NCBI RefSeq assembly: GCF_002277815.1
Contig: NZ_NKJI01000002.1
Coordinates: 124,001-188,000, forward strand
Length of the DNA: 64,000 nucleotides
Reading direction: 5' to 3'
Origin: Pseudomonas sp. ERMR1:02
GTDB taxonomy: Bacteria; Pseudomonadota; Gammaproteobacteria; Pseudomonadales; Pseudomonadaceae
Shown here: piece by piece, positions 57,147 to 64,000 of the stretch
Position numbering within the stretch: position 1 is the stretch's first letter
Layout: every line of letters starts with the position of its first letter
The notes under the pieces: generated by a model
What the model saw: the letters and a program-made list of their open reading frames with translations, nothing else
Database searches by the model: none
Told to the model about the DNA's origin: nothing
Position numbers and translations under genes: made by a program

Positions 57147-57485
57147 ATGTGCACCTTCACCGGTTTCAACTTTGGCGTTTTTGCGCCTGGCGATGAAGGA
57201 AAGCCAGAAAATCGAGTTATCCGTTATGACGATATTCTTGAAAAAAGAGCGACACCGGTACTGAAACGGGTTCTGGAAAACGGTCAAAATCCGGTCTCGG
57301 GTGAATTGCTTCTTAATTTGTGTCGTATCCAGAATCTACGTCGTTCAACTGCAACTGATCTATATGTATTGACCGATAAATCGATGGTGGCAAATTTGCT
57401 GGATCTTGAGGGCAATTTACATCGTCTGTCAGTTAACTTCCGTCCTGACAGTCGAGACAAGCTCGAACTGACCGTCCTTAATTGA
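57147..57485 (+). CDS. small protein of unknown function between M2 and RHS-B
   Basis: The frame from ATG 57147 (MCTFTGFNFGVFAPGDEGKP) gives 112 residues. It extends upstream in frame over the end of M2, so a coupled TTG start at 57111 is also possible. The protein is hydrophilic with no signal peptide; the C-terminus reads LHRLSVNFRPDSRDKLELTV. It sits 90 bp upstream of RHS-B. A chaperone or adaptor role is possible but not supported by sequence. Confidence 0.55.
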   Translation: MCTFTGFNFGVFAPGDEGKPENRVIRYDDILEKRATPVLKRVLENGQNPVSGELLLNLCRIQNLRRSTATDLYVLTDKSMVANLLDLEGNLHRLSVNFRPDSRDKLELTVLN

Positions 57486-57575
57486 TCCAGGCCTGGACGT
57501 TGTGCGCGGTATTTAAAGTGCCGCGCACACGCACTTGTTTGACCAATAGCTAATTCCCCTCTTGAGGTATATCCC

Positions 57576-60055
57576 ATGGCCGCCAAAACTGCCGTGCATT
57601 CCAATGCCTTCAACTTTCTCAGTTTCCAGCAGTCCGGTGTTGACCCGCGCACCGGGCAATATACCGTCAACCTGTCACTGCCCGAGATCAAGGCCAATGG
57701 CCTCAGCGGCCCGGTTGTGCCAATGAACCTGAGTTTCAACCCGCTCAATCAAGACGATCTCGGTTTGGCCTGGGCTGGGAGTTGCGGTTGTCTCAATTCG
57801 ACACCGACAAACAAGTCATCTCACTGTTCAACGGTGAAACCTTCAAGGTCACTGGCAGCACCGGCAGTCGCCTGCAGATGGCCGAGCAAAAAATCCAGAG
57901 CTTTCACCTGTACCAAGATGAACCGACCCTCTATCGGTGGTGCATAGCTCGGGCGTCATCGAGATGCTGCGGCTCGAAGGCAACCTGGCGTTGCCGGAAA
58001 CCCTCTACAGCGCCGAAGGCTTCAAGGTCAGCTTCACCTATCTGCCGTTCAATAACGGTCAGCGCCGGCTGCACACCGTAACTGATGGCCAGGGCGTCAC
58101 GTTGCTGGAAATCAATCGGCCCGCTCAAGCTGTCGAGATCCTGCTGCGCCCTGACGGCACGCCGGGCGGTGCCTTGGCGCGCTTCGAGATGAAACTACGC
58201 AACAGCGGATCGGGCGATGAAGTCTTCGAAGTGATTTTGCCCACCGATGACCAGGATAAGTGGCAGTTCACCTATCAGACCGTCAACGGCCTGCTGTGCA
58301 TCACCGAGGTCAAGACACCGGTGGGTGGCCACGAAACCATCGAATACGACGGTGACGGTCATGATTATCCGGGCAACGCTCGCCCACCGCTGCCCAGGGT
58401 CTGGAAGCACATCATTGACCCGCGCTTCGGCCAACCCAGTCTGGAGGTGCGCTACGACTACAACACCCGCGACTTGCCGGGCAGCAGCAACAACTTTCTG
58501 GGCAACAACGCGCCGATCACCTGGGATGATAGAGGGTTAGACAACCTCTACCAGGTCACTTCTCGCTACCAGTACGGCACCACCGAACGGCATTTCGTTG
58601 CTGGCGCGGAGGTTCGTTTTATCGAACGCACCTTCAATCGCTTCCACCTGATCAGCGAAGAAAAAACCACCCAGGGCAATAACGTGCAGCAGGTCCTCAC
58701 GCACTACTACGCCGATGACGACCTCGACAAATCATTCTCCAGCCAGCCTCCCCAATGCCAGTTGCCGCGCAGCGTTGAAACCCGCTGGAGCCTGGTCGAC
58801 AACTCGACACCGCCACACTCACAAACGGTGCTCACCAGCCACGATACCCATGGCAACCTGACCGAGCAGGTCCAGGCCAATGGCATCAAGGAGCAGTTCG
58901 AGTATTTCCCGCTACTCGGCACCCCCGGCGAATGCCCGGCCGACCCGCAAGGGTTTGTGCGCAACCTGCGGCAGAAAACCGTGACCCCGGCCCCCGGCCG
59001 TGAAGCCGGCGCCCCGGTACTGCGCACGCGCAACCGCTTTGCCTTGATGCCGCCGCTCAAGGGCACGCCTCAAGACGCCAGCAGCAACTGGCTGGTGCTG
59101 ACCGACGAGACCCTGTACGAGGTCAAGGGCACGCAGGAAATACAACTGCAACTCAGCGCCTATGCCACCTTCAACGTCCCGACCAATCCGCTGTTGCACG
59201 GTCGACGTCAACAACAGGCCATCACCCTCAATAGCCTGACCACCACCACCGACTACGCTTATAAAACGCTCATCGGCACCTATACCGGTGAAACCGTCCT
59301 GCAAACCACCCAAACCCTGACTGGCTACGATCACGGGGTCAACGGCACGCACACGCAAAAGGTGGTGATCGAGGAACACTCGCTGCTGCACGGCGAAACC
59401 CTGCTGGCCCGCGACGACAACGACGTGGAAATTCGTACTACCTACGATGCTTTGCTGCGGGTGACCAGCGAAACCGTCGCCCCCAACAACATCAATTACG
59501 AGGCGACCCGCAGTTATCGCTACTTCCTGAGCAACGGCCCCGATGGCCAGGCCAGCCAGGTGGTAACCGACGTCAAAGGCGTCCAAACCAAAACCCTGTT
59601 CGACGGCCTGAACCGGGCAATCCGCGAGCAACGGCAAGACAAGGACCACCAGAGTGGCGCCAAGGCCGATGAATTCGGGATACCTACCGGGCCAGTTATG
59701 ACGGATTGGGGCAACTGAAAGAAGAAACCGAACTCGACTGGTGCAGCGCCAAAGCCGCCGACGACCTGGTGCTGGTCAGCCGGTACTTCTATGACGACTG
59801 GGGCCAGCAGCGCAGCCTGATCCGCCCCGACGGGGTCGAGGAGCACGAGGTCACCAACCCGATCAAACAGACGGTCACCACCTGGATCGACGGCCTGGCC
59901 AAGTCCGTCACCCAGAACAACCTGTTCGACAAGCCCGATAGCATCAAGCGTTTCAACCTGGGTGACGACCCAAGCGATCCTCAGGCAACGCCGTACAGTG
60001 AACACAACTTCCACTACGACGGACTGGGACGCACCGCCCATGAGTTCGATGCGCT
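57576..60055 (+). repeat. inverted repeat arm B (RHS N-terminal/core half)
   Basis: Partner of 46425-48895. The similarity ends near FDALMHKTAYGYDPFDRM, after which the YD repeats of the two copies diverge. Confidence 0.85.
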
Positions 60056-62291
60056 GATGCACAAGACAGCCTATGGATACGACCCCTTTGACAGGATGCT
60101 CAAGACCACGTTGCCCGACAACGCAGTAGTAGAGCGCCGTTATGTTTCGCATTCCAGAGAAGAACTACCTGTCTGGATTGGCGTACATGCCAACGGCAAT
60201 GTGAAGGAGTTGGGGGAACAGATGTTCGATGGCATTGATCGCATGACCCAATCGATCACCGGCGGTCGCGTAACTACCTACAGTTTCAAACAGGGAGAGA
60301 CTCAGCCATGCAAGGTCATCAGGCCAACAGGGGTAAAAGTTGAATATGTGTACGAGCCGAACTTGAGTGAAGAACCATTGAGTCGCACAACTTCCGCAAT
60401 TGCCTCAACCTATGAGTACGATAAGAAAAATGCCCGCTTGCAAAGCAGCGAAGAAAGCGGGATCAAGCTATCTCGTGACTATCACACAACGGGGAGATTA
60501 AGAGCGAAACACGGGAACATGCCGGTCAGACATTCAAGATGTTCTACGACTACAGCCGGCAGGCACGTCTGTTGACGTACGTCGATGTGCTCAATCAGCC
60601 TCAGATTTACAACTACGACAAATCCAGCGGGCAGTTGCAAAGTACGACGCTGGGCACTACCAGCGCCAGGTTTTACTACAACGCCCAGGGTGAAATCGAT
60701 CGCATCGAAACCACGGATGGTACGCAGACTCTCACAACCAAACTGACCTACGATGATCATGGCCGCGAAATGGTGCGGGAGTTTGATTTTGGCGGTGGGG
60801 TGATTCAACAGCTGAACCAGATCTACAACGTAGTCGATGGGATGGTCCAGAGCACCTTGACGGAAGCTGGAACCATCTTGCGCGACCAGACCTATAAATA
60901 TGACGTCCGTTCACGTCTGGAAGAATATGAGTGCAAGGGAAAACAACCGCCGTTGGATCCCTATGGCAATGAGATAGAGATGCAACTGTTTTTCTTCGAT
61001 GAGGTGGATAATATTGTGCGGGCCGACACCTATTTCCCTGGTGACCGTAACCGTGCGAACTATACCTACGACAATCCCAACGATCCGGCGCAGTTGACAG
61101 CGGTGACCAACAATCATCCTGACTATCCGAGCGTAATCAACCTGACGTACAACGCCGATGGCAACTTGCTGTGCGATGAGGAAGGACGCAGCCTTGGTTA
61201 TGACGACCTTGGCCGGTTGATCAGTGTTAGCGAGCCGACAGGCGGAGCGGCGACGAAAACCTATGGCTATGATTCGTTGGATGCCCTTGCCAGTCAGAAT
61301 GCAGGTGGAGGCGATCAACTGCGTTTTTATCAGGACGATAAAATCCATACGCTTCATCAGGGCGCAGAGCGCAGCACATTTGTGCAAGCGAACGGTGTTG
61401 TGCTCGCAGAGCGCCAGGCAGGTGTGGGCCCAAAGTCATGATGTTGGCCCCTGACGACAAGAACAGTGTGTTGTCGGAAGTCAGCGAGCAAAAACGCAAA
61501 GGGATCGCCTATTCAGCTTACGGATACGATGACGGAGGAGAGTCCCATCTCGGCCACAACGGAGAACTAAGGGATTCGTTACCCGGGCACTATTTTTTAG
61601 GCAAGGGTTATCGGATGTTCAATGCTCAGTTGATGCGGTTTCATAGTCCGGATGGTGCGAGTTGGAGTCCGTTTGGGGAGGGGGGCTGAATGCGTATGTG
61701 TATGTATTGGGGAATCCAATTAAATGGAAGGATGACACGGGGCATATGGTCAATCCTGCGAAGGTTAAGCCTTTGAGCTTTATCAGGGAGGCCAAGGCGG
61801 CAAACAAGGCCGAATTCGCAGCCATGTCAGCGACTCGCGTATCTTCGGGAGCGAATGCTGTTCAGACAACTGCCGGCGAGGTCAGTAAAGCAACAGGTCG
61901 TGGGTTGAAGCAGTCTGATGATTTAGTCGGAAGTTTAATTCCTGTTTCCAATGGTTCGTCAAAGACTGGACCAAAGCCACAGCCAGCTACACCGGCTTTT
62001 GCGCACAGTAATTCTCCGACAACGGCATGGGCAGAACAAAGCAAAAAATTTCCTAGTCGATACTCTGAGGAACAGGTGAGATTCAATGACCTTGGATCTG
62101 ACAGCGATAGCTCTAGCTTGGCTGCTGGGGCGGACGTCTTTACGTTTAAAAAATCACCAAGCCCCGCGTCCTCTTCAAGATCTAAACCTACGTCACAACA
62201 ATTAACGCCAGCTCAAAAAGCGAAAGCAAGAGATGAGAAAATAGCCGCCATTAGAAGCGCCGATAGAAGGTCAGGTAATAGTCGCCGCTAA
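57576..62291 (+). CDS. RHS repeat toxin-like protein B, six 1-nt frameshifts
   Basis: It starts MAAKTAVHSNAFNFLSFQQ, a close paralog of RHS-A. Single bases are missing in runs at 57764, 57936, 59674, 60500, 61432 and 61680. RHS-A carries the extra base at the first three, and the last three restore GRLKSETREHAG, GVGPKVMMLAPDD and FGEGGLNAYVYVLGNP. The restored length is about 1,574 residues: SpvB/TcaC-like N-terminus, YD repeats, and core end GKGYRMFNAQLMRFHSPDG...DDTGH. The tip of about 180 residues is Ser/Lys-rich and probably disordered, unrelated to the RHS-A tip. No immunity gene is recognised downstream. Confidence 0.85.
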
Positions 62292-62328
62292 CAGTAGGAG
62301 CATTTTAGCGCCTTGGTCGTTCCCGCTC

Positions 62329-62347
62329 GGCGGGAACTTCTTGACTA
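62329..62347 (+). terminator. hairpin downstream of RHS-B
   Basis: GTTCCCGCTCGGCGGGAAC followed by TTCTTGAC. It has a compact stem but a poor T tract. Confidence 0.5.
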
Positions 62348-62367
62348 ATTATCTACATTTCAATGGG

Positions 62368-63117
62368 TTATGAGTTCAACCCACTAACCCGAGCAAACTC
62401 CACCAACCCACCGTCATGGCCAAGTCCCAACTTGTCCATGGCGGTTCTTTTTTGTCTGCTGATGGTTTTTTCACTTCGGTTCAACTGCGCAGCAATCTGC
62501 CGGCCAGACAGTCCCTGAACAAACAATCGCACCACCTCCAGCTCCCGCTCTGAAAGACTCACCGAAGGTCCGTCATCGCCGCAGGAATACAGGCTTTGGG
62601 CATCCAGAATCCCGGCGAAGGTAGGGCAAAGGTGTCGTCGACCTCTGGTCACACTGTTTACCGCCCGTTTAAGTTCACTCAACGGACTTCGCTTGTCGAA
62701 CAGGCCGCTGACACCAGCGTTAAGCAGCGCTTGCAGCAAGGAAGGATTGCGCAACATCGTCATCACGATCAGCGGAACATGTGCGAAGTGACGCCTCAAG
62801 TACCCCATCAGCGCCAGGCCATCAGGAAATCGACCGTAGGGCATCGAGTAATCGCTGATCACCAGGTCACAAGGTGTGCACTCCAGATGAGCGATGAGTT
62901 CATCGGCATTGGTAGCCAGAGCGACAATGGAGAATGCGGATTCGCCAGACGCACGCAAGGCCGTTTCGACCCCCATCAGCACCACAGGGTGGTCGTCGGC
63001 CAGGATGATGCGCAGCGGCTGGTTAAGACGATGCCTGTGCGATACGGGTGTATCTTCACAGGCATTGTCGAGGCAGGGTTGAAACCGTATGGATCGAGGC
63101 GTGTGTTCCAGCTTCAT
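62368..63117 (-). CDS. LuxR-family response regulator (NarL/RcsB type)
   Basis: From MKLEHTPRSIRF (63117) the protein has 249 residues. The receiver domain is intact: ILADDHPVVLMG acid pocket, phosphoacceptor Asp in LVISDYSMP, and the Lys in LFDKRSP. The C-terminal LuxR helix-turn-helix contains LSERELEVVRLFVQGLSGRQ and RSEKTISRQKR. An RcsB-like organisation; no cognate kinase is in the window. An upstream ATG at 63132 would add five residues. Confidence 0.9.
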   Translation of the reverse strand: MKLEHTPRSIRFQPCLDNACEDTPVSHRHRLNQPLRIILADDHPVVLMGVETALRASGESAFSIVALATNADELIAHLECTPCDLVISDYSMPYGRFPDGLALMGYLRRHFAHVPLIVMTMLRNPSLLQALLNAGVSGLFDKRSPLSELKRAVNSVTRGRRHLCPTFAGILDAQSLYSCGDDGPSVSLSERELEVVRLFVQGLSGRQIAAQLNRSEKTISRQKRTAMDKLGLGHDGGLVEFARVSGLNS

Positions 63118-63169
63118 GAAAAATCTCGACAAGGGTCAATGGCACGCTGACCGCTGAAGAGAGGTTGAT

Positions 63170-63454
63170 TCACGAAGATTGAATCAAGCCTTGTTCCAGC
63201 GCCTTGGCCATGGCGGCCCAGCGCGATCTCACGCCAAACTTTCGGCGGATATTGCTAAAGTGGTAATTCACGCCAGCCTCGCTGCAGGCGCAGATCTGTG
63301 CGATTTCCCAGGACGACTTTCCGGCTACACCCCATTTCAAAACTTCTTTTTCCCTGGCCGTTAGCAAGATGGCTTCAGGTTGTGGAGGTGGCTGAGGCTG
63401 GAAATTGACCGGAGCTGGCGATGATCGAACTGAAGCAGTTGTTGAGCGATACAT
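63170..63454 (-). CDS. short LuxR-type helix-turn-helix regulator without sensor domain
   Basis: The 94-residue protein (MYRSTTASVRSSPAPVNF) has a proline-rich N-terminus followed only by a LuxR DNA-binding domain: LTAREKEVLKWGVAGKSSWEIAQ and VNYHFSNIRRKFGVRSRWAA. The HTH most resembles the C-terminal domain of autoinducer-type LuxR proteins, but the ligand-binding domain is absent. It is upstream of and on the same strand as the response regulator, 53 bp apart, so they may be cotranscribed. Start could also be 63469. Confidence 0.85.
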   Translation of the reverse strand: MYRSTTASVRSSPAPVNFQPQPPPQPEAILLTAREKEVLKWGVAGKSSWEIAQICACSEAGVNYHFSNIRRKFGVRSRWAAMAKALEQGLIQSS

Positions 63455-63917
63455 AAGCGAATCTCCCATTCATCATCATTGACGGCGTGGGCGCGGCAGA
63501 ATCTTCCTACATCTTGATGGCGTGGTTCGCGCGACCGGCCTTCAGGCACCTGTACAGTGCTGAAAGCACAGTTTTCTTATATCGCGATTCTTGCACCTTG
63601 GAACCTGTCACAAATTACAGGTAGCGGACTTTAATCAGATGTCGTTGAAATGGCTGTCAGCGAAAGCGCATCAGTTTGTAGGAGTTGTCTCTGGGTTTCC
63701 TGGGCGTAGGACTGAGCGCTAATTTTCTGATTAGGCAGGTTTTTATCCTCGGGGAAGACGAGCAAGACGATAAAAACTGATGACCCGAAAATGCTTGAGG
63801 CGCTGGTGTCGATCGTTGGGCAACTTCATGGCCGCCCGTCGATTTGAAATGTCATGCTGGCGCGTTTTACGATTTCAGATAGGGTTGTGACAAGGAACAC
63901 GCGCGACAGGAGACCTC
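63455..63917. promoter_or_regulatory. intergenic region with two inverted repeats
   Basis: About 460 bp without a gene, between divergent transcription units. CTAAT-TTTCTG-ATTAG lies at 63719-63734. A perfect 9-bp inverted repeat GTTTTTATC / GATAAAAAC lies at 63739-63747 and 63769-63777, with a 21-nt spacer. A lone REP-like TGTAGGAG occurs near 63677. Confidence 0.45.
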
Positions 63918-64000
63918 ATGCGCTACTCAGCTTTGACCCAACGCATCGCCGGTGACGGAGCGGCGGCGTGGCAGATTCATGATCGGGCGCTGGAACTGCG
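63918..64000 (+). CDS. pyridoxal-phosphate aminotransferase, partial N-terminus
   Basis: Only 27 codons are visible (MRYSALTQRIAGDGAAAWQI then HDRALEL), preceded by AGGAG at good spacing. The sequence resembles the start of class I/II aminotransferases of the aspartate/arginine-aminotransferase type in Pseudomonas. The rest lies beyond the window, so substrate cannot be judged. Confidence 0.7.
   Translation, partial: MRYSALTQRIAGDGAAAWQIHDRALEL

Noticed and set aside
57576..62291. Programmed ribosomal frameshifting as the explanation for broken RHS frames
   Set aside because: Six shifts in one gene, all requiring a missing base and mostly without slippery heptamers, and the paralog lacks them at three of the sites. 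Sequence error or mutation is far more likely.

Overview
The window looks like chromosome of a Pseudomonas of the P. fluorescens group. Housekeeping proteins (GalU, Gor, AhpF, 4-hydroxyphenylpyruvate dioxygenase, a MvaT/MvaU-type nucleoid protein) are of Pseudomonas type. REP palindromes reading TGTAGGAGCGAGC...GCTCGCTCCTACA are scattered between genes, and genus-typical families (DUF1883, DUF4946, DUF6124) are present.

Layout. 1-5.4 kb: partial nitronate monooxygenase, an AcuI-type reductase, and a leftward alkylation-repair group (nucleic-acid type 2OG oxygenase, alkB, ada) with two small genes upstream. 5.6-9.5 kb: small lipoproteins and hypotheticals, galU, gor. 9.6-16.8 kb: divergent KfrA-like protein and tyrosine integrase, ahpC, ahpF, a group II intron sitting directly behind the ahpF terminator, gloA. 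16.9-24.2 kb: DUF4946 protein, MvaT-family protein, an EAL phosphodiesterase, a LysR regulator divergent from a DMT exporter, hpd, rarD. 24.4-31.4 kb: aldo/keto reductase, a sugar-acid/glycerate group (MFS transporter, CdaR, GarK) and a chemoreceptor. 31.5-62.3 kb: an accessory surface/toxin region with a DUF6124 gene and its long leader, three related Ig-like proteins, an autotransporter, a chaperone-usher fimbrial operon, and two RHS toxin-like genes in inverted orientation. 62.4-64 kb: two LuxR-type regulators and the start of an aminotransferase.

The most interesting structure is at 43.9-62.3 kb. A 190-bp intergenic region (50074-50263) separates two divergent gene trains. The left train has two small paralogous secreted proteins and ends in RHS-A. 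The right train has Ig-like and large modular proteins and ends in RHS-B. RHS-A and RHS-B share a nearly identical N-terminal/core half of about 2.5 kb but have unrelated C-terminal tips. They form a large inverted repeat, so recombination between them would invert the centre and exchange the tips.

A second window-wide signal is technical or mutational. At least 17 genes or gene segments are broken only by single-base losses, nearly always in short homopolymers. Affected genes include ahpC, both RHS genes, the fimbrial adhesin, the DMT exporter and the Ig-like proteins. Where a paralog exists, it carries the extra base. No insertions or in-frame nonsense changes accompany these losses, so I read them mainly as consensus under-calls and annotate the genes at their full restored extent.
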